A DNA stretch of 64,000 nt from Rhodanobacteraceae bacterium ZG21-1. Its GTDB lineage: Bacteria > Pseudomonadota > Gammaproteobacteria > Xanthomonadales > Rhodanobacteraceae. A program made the position numbers and the translations under genes. The notes under the pieces are model-generated. The model ran no database searches. It was not told the DNA's origin and saw only the letters and a list, made by a program, of their open reading frames with translations. The stretch covers positions 1,860,001 through 1,924,000 of the forward strand of contig JAJEJU010000025.1 in NCBI GenBank assembly GCA_021390615.1. Reading direction: 5' to 3'. Shown here piece by piece: positions 1-9,651 of the stretch (position 1 is its first letter; every line of letters starts with the position of its first letter).

Positions 1-720
1 GGCGAGGCGCTGGTGCCGCTGACGCTGGGCGCCGCGCTGGTCAGCCTGGGCCTGCTGCTGGCGGTGCTGCGCCTGCCCGGCGTGCCGGACTGGCACGGCT
101 GGCGCTTCGGCCAGATGCATCGCCCGACCCGCGAGGCCCTGGTCGCCCTGGCCGCCTACCTGCCGATGCTGGCGGTGGCGGCGCTGGCGCGCGGTGACAA
201 CGTGTTCTGGGCCACCCGCGTGGCCAGCCTGGTGCTGATGCTGTGCAGCCTCAGCTGCCTCCTGTCAGGCGATCACCACGACCCGGCGCGGCGCCTGCTC
301 GACCAGCAGGGCAAGTCGATCCTGCTGCCGATCAGCCGCATCGTGGCCGGCATCTACAGCGGCGGGCTGTGGCTGTGGTCGTGCGTGATGGCGCAGGATC
401 CCGGCGAACGCCCCGGCCTGCCGTGGGTGCTAGGCCTGCTGATCCTGGCCCTGCTGCAGGGCCTGCTCGAGAGCGTGCGCTGGCAGACCCTGCCGAACAG
501 CCGGCCGGCCGCGGGCGCGCAGCCCTGGTCCAGCGGACGCTTCCTTGCCGCCGTGCTGGTCTATGCCGTGCCCTGCATCTTGCTGCTGCTGGCGCATTTC
601 CTGCGCGACTCGCTGTGGCTGGCCGCCACCGCTGCGCTCAGCGGCCTGGCCGGGCTGTGCATCGAGCAGAAACTCTACGATCGCGCGCTGGCGCGCCTCG
701 ACGAGCACCTGCACGACTGA
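1..720 (+). CDS. Multi-pass membrane protein, 5' partial
   Basis: The frame is open to the left edge, so the true start is probably outside the window; a GTG at 13 is the first possible start inside it. The visible 239 residues carry several hydrophobic stretches (near the N-terminus, around residues 45-85, 105-150 and 180-220), consistent with an inner-membrane protein with about six helices. The C-terminus is a short charged tail ending in DEHLHD. I do not recognise a family or catalytic motif. The next gene starts 125 bp downstream on the same strand and is probably transcribed from its own promoter. Confidence 0.6.
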   Translation, partial: GEALVPLTLGAALVSLGLLLAVLRLPGVPDWHGWRFGQMHRPTREALVALAAYLPMLAVAALARGDNVFWATRVASLVLMLCSLSCLLSGDHHDPARRLLDQQGKSILLPISRIVAGIYSGGLWLWSCVMAQDPGERPGLPWVLGLLILALLQGLLESVRWQTLPNSRPAAGAQPWSSGRFLAAVLVYAVPCILLLLAHFLRDSLWLAATAALSGLAGLCIEQKLYDRALARLDEHLHD

Positions 721-845
721 CAAGCCGCCTCTACGGACGTCCAGACGGCTAATCTGCGCGTTTCGTTCAGGGTTGTTCACGGGATGTTCAAGCCCATCCG
801 TTAAGGTTCGCCCCAACATTGTTTTAACAATAAGGGCCTCCACGG

Positions 846-1661
846 ATGAAAAAGACGCTGATCGCCACCCTGCTGCTGTCCTCGCTCGCCTGCTTCGCAG
901 CCCATGCCGACGATGCCGGCAGCAGCTCGTCCCCCGGCGCCACCGGCGACTGGACCGGTACCGGCGAGCTGGGCTTCGCCTCGACCACCGGCAACACCCG
1001 TTCGCAGAACCTCAACGCCAAGCTCAACCTGAACCAGGAAAACGCGCAGTGGAAGAACAACTTCTTCCTCGACGCGCTGCGCTCCAAGAACCAGGTGAAG
1101 GTGGTCAATGCCTCGGGGGCGAGCGTCAATCAGTACGACACCACCGCCAACCGCTATGACGCCGGCGCCTCGGCCGGCTACAAGCTGGACCCGCGCAGCT
1201 ACATCGTCGGCGCGGCGCGCTACGAGCACGACGATTTCGGCGCCAACCGCTGGCAGGCCACCGTCTCGCTGGGCTACGGCTACATCGCGCTGAAGACCGA
1301 CCGCAGCGAGCTGTCCTTCGAAATCGGCCCCGGCTACAAGGAATACCAGCCGACCCCGACCACGGTGGTGGTCAACGGCGCCAACGTGACCTACACCCAG
1401 GGGCGCCAGGAAGAAGTGGTGGCGCGCGGCCTGATCAACTACAAGTACCGCATCACCGACAACACCGCGTTCGAGGACACCTTCCTGATGGAAGTCGGCT
1501 CCAAGGACAAGTACCTGCAGAACGACGCCGGCCTGACCGTGAGCATGACCAAGAAGCTGTCGATCAAGGTCGGCTTCGAGGTGCGCCACAACAGCACCGT
1601 GCTGCCGGGCATCAAGAAGACCGACACGCTCACCACCACCAATATCGTCTACAACATCTGA
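846..1661 (+). CDS. DUF481 (YdiY-type) outer-membrane protein
   Basis: This 271-residue protein starts with a clear signal peptide (MKKTLIATLLLSSLACFAAHA, cleavage after AHA). The mature part opens with the WTGTGELGFASTTGNTRSQNL stretch, the 'G-E-x-G-x-x-x-T-x-G-N-T' start typical of DUF481 beta-barrels, and then has alternating polar/aromatic strands to an N-I-V-Y-N-I end. Proteins of this family are salt-induced or porin-like outer-membrane proteins of unknown substrate. An AAGGG ribosome site lies about 10 bp upstream, and a small palindrome (ATTGTT-TT-AACAAT) lies at 818-831. The gene is monocistronic and ends at a strong terminator. Confidence 0.85.
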   Translation: MKKTLIATLLLSSLACFAAHADDAGSSSSPGATGDWTGTGELGFASTTGNTRSQNLNAKLNLNQENAQWKNNFFLDALRSKNQVKVVNASGASVNQYDTTANRYDAGASAGYKLDPRSYIVGAARYEHDDFGANRWQATVSLGYGYIALKTDRSELSFEIGPGYKEYQPTPTTVVVNGANVTYTQGRQEEVVARGLINYKYRITDNTAFEDTFLMEVGSKDKYLQNDAGLTVSMTKKLSIKVGFEVRHNSTVLPGIKKTDTLTTTNIVYNI

Positions 1662-1703
1662 GCCTGTCGCAGCGGTCCGCAGCGACTGTCCGGACCACAT
1701 CCC

Positions 1704-1734
1704 AAGGCCTCGCCTCCGCGCGAGGCCTTTTTTT
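1704..1734 (+). terminator. Intrinsic terminator after the DUF481 gene
   Basis: A perfect 9-bp stem (AAGGCCTCG with CGAGGCCTT) around an 8-nt loop is followed by a run of seven T. It lies 43 bp past the DUF481 stop and before the convergent hemC gene, so it can serve both directions. Confidence 0.9.
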
Positions 1735-1756
1735 ATCGGCTTTTGGCAGCCCGGCT

Positions 1757-2674
1757 TTACCGACCCAGGAAAGCCCCGGCGCCCTGGGCCAGCAGGTCCT
1801 CGGCCACCCGCTGCCCGAGCGCGACGGCCTGATCGCCGCTGCTGTCGGCCTCGGCATGCAGCAGGCGTCCGCCGGCGGCGTCGCCGACCAGGCCTCGCAG
1901 GTGCAGGCCATGTTCGCCGACCACGCACCAGGCGCCTACCGGCACCGTGCAGCTGCCGCCCAGCGCCTGGTTCATCGCACGCTCGGCGGTCACCGCCAGC
2001 CGGGTTTCGGCATCGTCCAGCACGGCCAGCCGCTGCAGCACGCCGGGCTGGTCGGCGCGCGCCTCGATCGCGATCGCCGCCTGCCCCGGCGCCGGCAGCC
2101 AGTCCGGCGCGGCCAGCCGGCTGCGGATGCGTGCGGACAGGCCGAGCCGTTCCAGCCCGGCGCAGGCCAGCACAATCGCGTCGTAGTCGTCGGCATCGAG
2201 CTTGGCCAGCCGCGTGCCCAGGTTGCCGCGCAGGTCGAGCAGGCGCAGGTCCGGCCGCAGCGCGCGCAGCTGGGCCTGCCGGCGCAGCGAAGAGGTGCCC
2301 ACCCGCGCGCCCTGCGGCAGCTCGGACAGGTCGGCGTAGCGCAGGCTGACGAAGGCGTCGGCCGCGTCGGCGCGCGGCAGGATCGCCGGCAGCGTGAAGC
2401 CCGGCTCCAGTTCGGCCGGCACGTCCTTCAGCGAATGTACGGCCAGCTCGGCGCGCCCTTCCAGCATGGCCACCTCGAGTTCCTTGAGGAAGAGCCCCTT
2501 GCCGCCGATCGCGGCGAGCGGCCGATCGAGGATTTCGTCACCGCGCGTGCTCAGCGGCAGCAGCTCGACGCGCAGGTCCGCATGCGCGGCGCGCAGCGCG
2601 GCGGCGACGTGCTCGGCCTGCCACAGCGCAAGCGGGCTCTTGCGGGTGGCGATGCGCAGGATGGAGGGATTCAT
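1757..2674 (-). CDS. hemC: Hydroxymethylbilane synthase (porphobilinogen deaminase)
   Basis: This 305-residue protein polymerises four porphobilinogen units into hydroxymethylbilane in haem and sirohaem synthesis. The N-terminus ([19 protein letters not shown]) and the LKDVPAEL and [13 protein letters not shown] segments are standard HemC blocks. The dipyrromethane cofactor cysteine is present in [11 protein letters not shown] near residue 240. The length is normal for the family. The gene is convergent with the DUF481 gene and is preceded at 2675-2795 by a short spacer after ntrC on the same strand. Sirohaem made from this pathway would feed the CysG/CysI system further along the window. Confidence 0.97.
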   Translation of the reverse strand: MNPSILRIATRKSPLALWQAEHVAAALRAAHADLRVELLPLSTRGDEILDRPLAAIGGKGLFLKELEVAMLEGRAELAVHSLKDVPAELEPGFTLPAILPRADAADAFVSLRYADLSELPQGARVGTSSLRRQAQLRALRPDLRLLDLRGNLGTRLAKLDADDYDAIVLACAGLERLGLSARIRSRLAAPDWLPAPGQAAIAIEARADQPGVLQRLAVLDDAETRLAVTAERAMNQALGGSCTVPVGAWCVVGEHGLHLRGLVGDAAGGRLLHAEADSSGDQAVALGQRVAEDLLAQGAGAFLGR

Positions 2675-2795
2675 CGGGACTCCGGCGGCAGGAACGAACG
2701 CGCCGCACCGGCGCGTGGCCGCATTGTCGCGTAAATGCGCGTGCGCGCGGCACGCCGGCCTGCGTCATCCGGCCGCGGGCCGGCACATCATCTAC

Positions 2796-4199
<1,404 letters not shown>

Positions 4200-4206
4200 G
4201 GGCCTC

Positions 4207-5199
4207 TCAGTCATGCGGGCGCTCCAGCGGCAGATACAACGCGAAAATGGTTTCGCCCGGATGACTGGCGACGCAGCGCAGCTCGCCGCGATGCTCGTGG
4301 GCAATCTCGCGCGACAGCGCCAGGCCCAGGCCGGTGCCGTCCGCGCGGCCGGACACCAGCGGCTGGAACAGACTGTCCAGCAGCGCCGGCGGCACACCGG
4401 CGCCGTCGTCGATCAGCTCGACCCGCAGCGCCATGCGCAGCACGCGTTCGCCGAGCCGCACGCCATGCTCGACGCGGGTGCGCAGGGTCAGCGTGTGCGC
4501 CCCGGCCTCGCGCGCATTGCGGGCGAGATTGAGCAGGATCTGCAGCAGACGGTCCGCGTCGCCGTAGACGTCGGGCAGGCTGGGGTCGTAGTCCTGGCGC
4601 AGCCGCGGCGGCGACGGCTCCGCCTGCAGCAATTCGGCGAGGCGCTCGAGCAGCTGGTGGATGTTCACCGGTCCGGGCCGCGCCGCGCCGTCATGGCGCA
4701 GCAGGCGGTTGGCCAGCGCGCCCAAGCGATCCGCCTCGTCGATGATCAGCCGCGCCAGCGCCTGCGCATCCTCGCCGGCCACGCGTCGCTGCAGCAGCTG
4801 CGCGGCGCCACGCAGCCCGGCCAGCGGATTCTTCACTTCGTGCGCGAAGCCGCGCAGGCTGGCCGACAGCGGCGAGGCGGTCGGCGCCGGCTCGGCCAGT
4901 ACATGCACTTCCAGCAGCAGGCCATCGTCGAAGGGCTGCAGCACGATGTCGGCGGTCGCGGCAGCGAGCGGAACGCCCCGCCATTGAATGGATCGCTGCT
5001 CGGCCAACGCGCGCTGCGCCTGCGCCGCCCCTTCGCCGTTGGACAGCAGCCGCAGCGGCTGCCCGATCGCGCGGCGCGGCCCGATCTCCAGGGCCTCGGC
5101 CAGGGCGGGATTGATCCAGCGCAGGCGCAGCTGCGCATCGACCAGCGCCAGGCCGGTCGTCAACTGCTCCGCCCACGCCCATCCGGCCAGCTCGCTCAT
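4207..5199 (-). CDS. ntrB: Nitrogen sensor histidine kinase NtrB
   Basis: This 330-residue soluble kinase has an N-terminal PAS-like domain, then the H-box FAHEVKNPLAG with His120 as the predicted phosphorylated residue, and the N, G1 and G2 ATP-binding blocks (LLNLARNAREAG, DDGAGVP, GTGLGLALS). It acts with the PII protein to control NtrC. The start at 5199 gives the conserved-looking MSELAGWAWAEQL start; an in-frame ATG 29 codons upstream would add a basic tail with no family similarity. It is co-transcribed with ntrC (7-nt gap). Possible NtrC sites overlap the start codon, suggesting autoregulation. Confidence 0.93.
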   Translation of the reverse strand: MSELAGWAWAEQLTTGLALVDAQLRLRWINPALAEALEIGPRRAIGQPLRLLSNGEGAAQAQRALAEQRSIQWRGVPLAAATADIVLQPFDDGLLLEVHVLAEPAPTASPLSASLRGFAHEVKNPLAGLRGAAQLLQRRVAGEDAQALARLIIDEADRLGALANRLLRHDGAARPGPVNIHQLLERLAELLQAEPSPPRLRQDYDPSLPDVYGDADRLLQILLNLARNAREAGAHTLTLRTRVEHGVRLGERVLRMALRVELIDDGAGVPPALLDSLFQPLVSGRADGTGLGLALSREIAHEHRGELRCVASHPGETIFALYLPLERPHD

Positions 5200-5240
5200 T
5201 GCACCATCATGGGTTTTGCGCTTGCGCAGTGCAACATGGC
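5198..5240 (-). promoter_or_regulatory. Possible NtrC-type boxes over the ntrB start
   Basis: The plus strand reads TTGCACCATCATGGG at 5199-5213 and GTGCAACATGGC at 5229-5240. The first is close to the GCAC-N-ATGG form of enterobacterial NtrC sites, and the second is a weaker copy. Binding here would repress or tune ntrBC. This is motif reading by eye only. Confidence 0.35.
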
Positions 5241-5336
5241 GCGCACGCGAGGCGGCGCCTCCGCTTGTCGGCATGTTCCCAGTCAAATAGTTTGTGCGGG
5301 TTGTACAAACTTTGGCGTTTGACTCAGGAACAAACT

Positions 5337-5435
5337 ATGGCTTTCGGATTTTGGCCCGAAGGATTGGCAATTCAGGGAGTTGCTGATCCTTCCTGGTATG
5401 AACTTGAGCTAACAAATGCAAGGCAACACCCTTAA
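5337..5435 (+). CDS. Very short ORF, 32 residues, possible gene remnant
   Basis: An ATG preceded by CAGGAAC (8 nt upstream) opens a 32-codon frame, MAFGFWPEGLAIQGVADPSW..., ending 13 bp before a MITE insertion. A Rho-independent terminator on the same strand follows at 5660-5686. This is compatible with a small plus-strand gene, or a remnant of one, whose downstream part was displaced by the insertion. No family is recognised. Confidence 0.3.
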   Translation: MAFGFWPEGLAIQGVADPSWYELELTNARQHP

Positions 5436-5448
5436 TCAAGGCCTAGAA

Positions 5449-5610
5449 TGTTGAATTCGATACAAAACTGAGCCGGACCCTTCGTCAAAAAGGGAACCAG
5501 CAATTACAGTGCGACTTAACTCGGGTAGTGCGTAGGGGACTGTAGGGGTTGGCTCAATTTCTGACGGAAGTTTCTGTCCAATCTGGCTCGGTTTTGGATG
5601 GAACTCAACA
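5449..5610 (-). mobile_element. MITE-like element A with IS21-type ends (162 bp)
   Basis: It begins TGTTGAATTC and ends GAACTCAACA. The left half matches the right end of the local IS21-family element (AAACTGAGCC, then CTTCGTCAAAAAGGGAACC). The right half is the inverted left end (GGCTCGGTTTTGGATGGAAC). There is no coding capacity, so it looks like an internal-deletion derivative that kept both transposase-binding ends. No target duplication is obvious. Confidence 0.75.
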
Positions 5611-5659
5611 CCGACTCTGTGCCGGTGCAAGCTAGGCCGACTAGTCTCACTAGTCAGTG

Positions 5660-5686
5660 GGTGCCCTCGAAAGGGGCACCTTTTTT
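5660..5686 (+). terminator. Orphan intrinsic terminator
   Basis: A 7-bp stem (GGTGCCC with GGGCACC) around a 7-nt loop is followed directly by six T. No intact plus-strand gene precedes it; only the 32-codon ORF at 5337-5435 and MITE A lie upstream. Confidence 0.8.
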
Positions 5687-5753
5687 ACTATCTAATGATG
5701 ATTGGGCTAGCCTATCGGGGCAAGGCGCCGTTTGGCCTAACCAAAATGACGAA

Positions 5754-6401
5754 TCAATCTGGATTTCGAACTATCGGAGCTGTTGTAGTGCTGCAGCTCA
5801 CGACGTTGGGGCTATCGGTATTCCATGAGTAGCAATATCTATATTTCAGAAGTGAATTAAAATCACCCGGATTAACAGCGGGGATGGAGGTTGAATTTGC
5901 CACTGGATAAGTACCGCACTGATCCGGCCAGTTGAGTTTATCTACCACGCCATGGCCGAAGCGATAGTAGTTCATACATAGGTCCCATGATAGAAACGTC
6001 GGTACGATCTGATTCGAAGGCGACATCCTCGCAGCTTGCCATTGGGTGGCTACCTGAGCATCATTCGACAGCACTTCGGATGTGTATGTACGGCAAACGC
6101 TATCGGTCGGCGTGCCGTAGTTCACGTTACATACGTCCACCATTTTATATTTTCCGTATGCATAGTAATCCATGCCGCCGATCCCATTAGTGTCAGCGTA
6201 CTGTAGCGTTGCCAAAGTCGCGGCGTCTGGCGATGGGGCGTCGAGAGCGCATCCATTTCTGCATTCGATATATCCAGAGGTGATTTGGGTGGGCTCAATT
6301 GAAATGAACCTACCCATATGGCCCAGTGGGTAGGCATCCGTTTGTGCAAATACAGGGGACGACGCAACTATTGCTAATAGAGCAATTAAAGAAAATTTCA
6401 T
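5754..6401 (-). CDS. Secreted protein of unknown function
   Basis: This 215-residue protein has a clear Sec signal peptide (MKFSLIALLAIVASSPVFA-QTDAY). The mature part has about nine cysteines (for example ECRNGC, DVCNVNY, SVCRTY, DLCMNYY, DQCGTY, YCYSW), suggesting a disulfide-bonded periplasmic or exported protein. TGGAGAT lies 9 nt before the start, and MITE B lies 23 bp upstream, so the MITE may influence transcription. Codon use is more A+T-rich than in the flanking core genes, consistent with acquisition. I recognise no family. Confidence 0.6.
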   Translation of the reverse strand: MKFSLIALLAIVASSPVFAQTDAYPLGHMGRFISIEPTQITSGYIECRNGCALDAPSPDAATLATLQYADTNGIGGMDYYAYGKYKMVDVCNVNYGTPTDSVCRTYTSEVLSNDAQVATQWQAARMSPSNQIVPTFLSWDLCMNYYRFGHGVVDKLNWPDQCGTYPVANSTSIPAVNPGDFNSLLKYRYCYSWNTDSPNVVSCSTTTAPIVRNPD

Positions 6402-6424
6402 ATGTCAATCTCCAGAGGTGATGA

Positions 6425-6585
6425 TGTTGATTTCTGCAGAAAATTGAGCCTGGCTTTTCGTCGAAAAGGGAACCACCCGCTGAGGCGCAACTGAGCCCAC
6501 GTGGCGAGTTTCGAGCGTAAAGCATGGCTCAAATTTTGGTGGAAATTCCACTCTTAAGTGGCTCAGTTTTAGATGGAACTCAACA
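6425..6585 (-). mobile_element. MITE-like element B with IS21-type ends (161 bp)
   Basis: It starts TGTTGATTTCTGCAGAAAA and ends TAGATGGAACTCAACA, the same right-end/left-end arrangement as element A. Internal sub-repeats GGCTTTTCGTCGAAAA and AATTTTGGTGGAAATTCC are the secondary transposase-binding repeats seen in the IS copy at 9061. It ends 23 bp upstream of the secreted protein gene at 5754-6401. Confidence 0.8.
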
Positions 6586-6648
6586 GCTCTAAGGGGCAGT
6601 TTGCTGTTCCAAGGCCCGTTCCCGCGATCATTCCCGCGCGAACTGCAC

Positions 6649-6858
6649 TCAATGCGGCTTGGTAGGTGGGTAATACACTGCACCCTGACCACCTCCAGCA
6701 CCGCCTGCAGAGCCACTGGTTAAATAAGGCGCACCGTAGGCGTTGGTCTGCGCGTGGCTGGGTAATACCCAACTACTAAACAGAATTACGCTGAGAAATC
6801 CGAGCGACAGGAGCAACGTGCCAATATGCCCAGCCCAATGATTGTCTGTCCTCGACAT
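6649..6858 (-). CDS. Small secreted protein (69 residues), possibly an RHS N-terminal relic
   Basis: The N-terminus has a charged start (MSRTDNHW), a long hydrophobic segment and an AHA cleavage site, followed by QTNAYGAPYLTSG and a glycine-rich tail. The post-cleavage segment resembles QANNLGAPYTVDE of the large RHS protein at 13688-18217, so this may be a truncated RHS start. An AAGGGA ribosome site lies 7-10 nt before the chosen ATG; a start 24 codons upstream is open but lacks such a site. Function is unknown. Confidence 0.45.
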   Translation of the reverse strand: MSRTDNHWAGHIGTLLLSLGFLSVILFSSWVLPSHAQTNAYGAPYLTSGSAGGAGGGQGAVYYPPTKPH

Positions 6859-6997
6859 GCATGTCCCTTCACCACCGTTGCGGCGGTAATGTTCATATGA
6901 ATAGCCAAACTTGCCTAAAGAGTACTGCAAGCCGTCTTTGATTTAAGCGCTTATCGCACCCCCTTTTGTCATCTGCCGGCATTGGGAATGGAATTAT

Positions 6998-7154
6998 TAA
7001 GTTTCATCCAAGATGGAGTTTGTTCTGGCAATAATTTTCGTCGAAATTTGAACACCCCCCTATTCACTCAGGCTCGCCACTGCGCTAACTTACGCACGCA
7101 ATCGGCGGCTCATTTTCGATGAAAAGTCCGGCTCAGTTCCTGTAGAAATCGACG
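6998..7154 (+). mobile_element. Degenerate MITE-like element C
   Basis: This is a decayed copy in the opposite orientation to A and B. The left side (AAGTTTCATCC, then TTCGTCGAAATTTGAAC) corresponds to the IS left end, and the right side (TTCGATGAAAAGTCCGGCTC, then CTGTAGAAATCGACG) to the right end. The terminal TGTTGA/TCAACA have been lost. It ends about 3 bp from the blaR1 stop codon. Boundaries are approximate. Confidence 0.55.
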
Positions 7155-7157
7155 TCC

Positions 7158-8402
7158 TTAGGAACTTGAAGGCGTATTTGTGTTGCTTCGTGCGCGTGTG
7201 CCCGGCAAGTCATTCATGAAGAACTTAATCGGCACATAGGCATAGCTTTCGACCGGCAGGCCATCTTTCAACGCAGGGTAGAAGTGCCACTGCATCACAG
7301 CGTCGCCGGCAGCCTTGACTAAACGAGCGGAGGCATTCGTTGCTGGGTCCACCTTAAACGAAGATACCTTGCCGTCTTTGTCCACGATGAGCGTCAAAAT
7401 CACCGTGCCTTGCTCTTTGGCTTTGATGGCATCAACAGGGTAATGAGGCACAAGATGCGCGTTGTACTGTGCGTCTGGAAAGTTGGCCACAGTGCCTGTT
7501 TGTGCCGCCTGCGCTTGCATCGCTAGAGCAACGGTGAGCATACCGATAGCAGCGGCCACTGAGATAAAACCCAAGCGATGGCGCAAAGCGCCAGGTTGGT
7601 GCTTCTGGATCTGCATAAGACGCTCCTTTAATTGAGGCTCGGCGAGCCATGGGATCAACGCTGACACGGCGGTCACGCCAGTGCTGTTCAATGAGGTATG
7701 TGTGTAAGCGACTAATTCATGCGGTGATTGACGTAGCACGGTTTCGTCGCACGCTAACTCTTGATCCAGCCTGAAGCGGGATAGGGCCAACCACATCAGG
7801 GGATGAAACCAAAACATCGTGAAGATGAGTTCGGCAAACAGACTCCATAGCGGATCGTGGCGTTGAAGGTGAGTCAGTTCATGCTGGATGACGAGTCGGC
7901 GCTCGGTGGCGTCAAAACGATCCAGGAAATCCGCTGGCAACAATATTCGGCAGCGGAACGCGCACAACACCGCCGGTCCCGCTGGATGCAGACATACTTG
8001 AGCACGCAGCCTCTCTGGGAGGTAGATTTGCAAGGCTCGCCGCATGGCTATCGGCAGAATGCAGCTCACTCGCATCAATCTCGCGTAGTGCCAGCACAGC
8101 CGCAGCAGCAGGAATATCGTGCCGGCCACCCAAAGCCAGCCAAGTCCTTGGCTCTGCATCGTTGTAGGGAGGGGCCCGGAAAATGATGATACCGATACCG
8201 GTATTGCGTTGATCACAGGCAGTAGCGCGCGCGGCAGTTCCAGCGACGGTAACCAGGCGATACTGGGCAGCAATACCGGTAGCGTCCAAAGTTGGAATGC
8301 CACGTTTGCGCCAAGCCATCGACGTACGGGCTTCCGCAGCAGCAGAACTAGAACGAGCGCGAGCGTGATCAGAACCAGCATGTGAACTGCTCGATTGTCC
8401 AT
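7158..8402 (-). CDS. blaR1: BlaR1/MecR1-family M56 metallopeptidase with TonB-type C-terminal domain
   Basis: This 414-residue membrane protein has N-terminal transmembrane helices and the gluzincin motif HELTHLQRHDP, with the downstream ELACDE segment that supplies the third zinc ligand in M56 peptidases. In place of a penicillin-binding sensor, the C-terminal part (after a membrane helix near residue 290) is a TonB-C-like domain (PHYPVDAIKAKEQGTVILTL...WHFYPALKDG). M56/TonB-C proteins pair with BlaI repressors and relieve repression by proteolysis. The start lies 1 nt after the blaI stop, with AAGGAAT upstream. No beta-lactamase gene is adjacent, so the inducing signal is unknown. Confidence 0.85.
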   Translation of the reverse strand: MDNRAVHMLVLITLALVLVLLLRKPVRRWLGANVAFQLWTLPVLLPSIAWLPSLELPRALLPVINAIPVSVSSFSGPLPTTMQSQGLGWLWVAGTIFLLLRLCWHYARLMRVSCILPIAMRRALQIYLPERLRAQVCLHPAGPAVLCAFRCRILLPADFLDRFDATERRLVIQHELTHLQRHDPLWSLFAELIFTMFWFHPLMWLALSRFRLDQELACDETVLRQSPHELVAYTHTSLNSTGVTAVSALIPWLAEPQLKERLMQIQKHQPGALRHRLGFISVAAAIGMLTVALAMQAQAAQTGTVANFPDAQYNAHLVPHYPVDAIKAKEQGTVILTLIVDKDGKVSSFKVDPATNASARLVKAAGDAVMQWHFYPALKDGLPVESYAYVPIKFFMNDLPGTRARSNTNTPSSS

Positions 8403-8403
8403 G

Positions 8404-8790
8404 TCAGGATTCCTTACGGTCGATGGCGTCAATCAGCTTGCGCAGCTCAGCAATGTCCTTGGCTGTGAGCTTCTCGTTACGGCTGAAGTGCACCAGCAGC
8501 GGCGCCACTTTGCCGCCAAACACGCGGTCGAGTAGGTTGCGGCTTTCGTGCGACTGCCATTGCTCACGGCTAAGGATCGGCGAATAAAGGTAACGCCGCC
8601 CTTCCTTCTCGGCACGGACCGCACCTTTACCGAGCAATCTATTGAGCAATGTGCGTATGGTCTTTTCGTGCCAGTCGCTCGACGTCTGCAATGCACCAAC
8701 AATTTCTTCTGACGTCTGCGGCGCCTTCCGCCAAAGCACATGCATAACCAGACTCTCAGCTTCACTGATGACCGGGATAGTGGATGGCAT
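8404..8790 (-). CDS. blaI: BlaI/MecI-family transcriptional repressor
   Basis: This 128-residue winged-helix repressor has the family start (PVISEAESLVMHVLWRKAPQTSEEIV), the recognition region (WHEKTIRTLLNRLLGKGAVRAEKEGRRYLYSP) and a C-terminal dimerisation half. BlaI proteins bind as dimers to paired operators and are inactivated by cleavage by the partner BlaR1. It is the first gene of a two-gene operon with blaR1 and is preceded by two matching 16-bp operator candidates, so it is almost certainly autoregulated. Confidence 0.93.
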   Translation of the reverse strand: MPSTIPVISEAESLVMHVLWRKAPQTSEEIVGALQTSSDWHEKTIRTLLNRLLGKGAVRAEKEGRRYLYSPILSREQWQSHESRNLLDRVFGGKVAPLLVHFSRNEKLTAKDIAELRKLIDAIDRKES

Positions 8791-8800
8791 GACTTCTCCG

Positions 8801-8839
8801 GATTACCTATGTAGTTCTACTGAGATTACATCGGTAATC
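8801..8839. promoter_or_regulatory. Twin BlaI operator candidates
   Basis: Site 1 at 8801-8816 is GATTACCTATGTAGTT. Site 2 at 8824-8839 is a perfect inverted repeat, GATTAC-ATCG-GTAATC. Their centres are 23 bp apart, starting 10 bp upstream of the blaI start codon. Both have the TAC-N-GTA core known for BlaI/MecI operators. Confidence 0.8.
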
Positions 8840-9060
8840 CGTGCTCCGCAAGTACCGCTAACAGCGGCTAATCCTGAGCGACGATGTTGCTGGCAAGTTA
8901 ACTTCAAACTTTGTCGGGAGATGAGGGCGTACCACGCTCTTGGTCGCCCTAACGCAGCGCACGTTCTATCTACCGTAAGGATGCTCTCGAAACCCTGCAC
9001 AGCGTCATTGCAGACAAGCTGACCGAAGCGCCCCGCGAGATGCCGCCTGGGGAGAAGGAC
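8840..9060. other. Intergenic stretch with a possible gene tail
   Basis: No complete gene is seen between the blaI operators and the IS21 left end. A plus-strand frame near 8980-9065 (reading RKDALETLHSVIADKLTEAP...) looks protein-like and ends inside the IS terminus. It may be the truncated tail of a lost gene; its family is not recognised. Confidence 0.3.
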
Positions 9061-9651
9061 TGTTGAGTTCCATCCAAAACTGAGCCACTACAGCCGGGAA
9101 TTTCCATCGAAATTTGAGCCACCTCCTACCACCCTCCGCTCACCATCCGAGCGGGAGCTAAGGAGTGATCGACGTGGCCCTACTGAGCGTCATCCGACGT
9201 TGGCACCTGCGTGACGAGATCTCGATCCGGGAGATTGCACGACGCACGAAGCTGTCACGCAACACCATCACCAAGTATCTGGCGAGCGGGGACGTCTCCC
9301 CGCGTTATCCCATCCGCAAGCGTTCCAGCCAGCTCGACCCGTATGCAGCCCATCTGTCCCGCCGGCTGCGCGCCAACCAACAAGTACCCCGTAAACAGCG
9401 GCACACGATCCGGTGGATGTATCAGGCCCTGGCAGCCCAAGGCTATGTCGGCTCCTACGGTCGCGTAGCGGCCTTTGCCCGAGCTTGGCGGCAAGCCGAG
9501 CAGGAGCGCAGCCGCACCGCCGGCCGCGGCACCTTTGTGCCGCTGGCCTTCGCACCCGGTGAAGCCTTCCAGTTCGACTGGAGCGAGGACAGCGCCCGCA
9601 TCGGTGGTGAACGGGTCAAGCTGCAGGTCGCCCAGTTCAAGTTGTGCCATA
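9061..9651 (+). mobile_element. IS21-family element remnant: left end plus 5' part of istA
   Basis: The left end starts TGTTGAGTTCCATCCAAAAC and contains a second internal repeat (AATTTCCATCGAAATTTGAG), the multiple-repeat end structure of IS21-family elements. The transposase gene begins at 9165 and breaks off at about 9651, where unrelated alcohol dehydrogenase sequence starts. istB and the right end are missing here. This end sequence is the parent of the left half of all MITE-like copies in the window. Confidence 0.85.
9165..9651 (+). pseudogene. istA: istA transposase, 3' truncated
   Basis: A GTG start opens about 160 residues: a helix-turn-helix (SIREIARRTKLSRNTITKYL), a linker, then [22 protein letters not shown], the start of the IS21 transposase DDE domain with the first catalytic Asp. 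The match stops at VAQFKLCHN. Downstream the frame runs into out-of-frame dehydrogenase sequence. The second and third catalytic acids are absent, so the product cannot be active. Confidence 0.85.
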
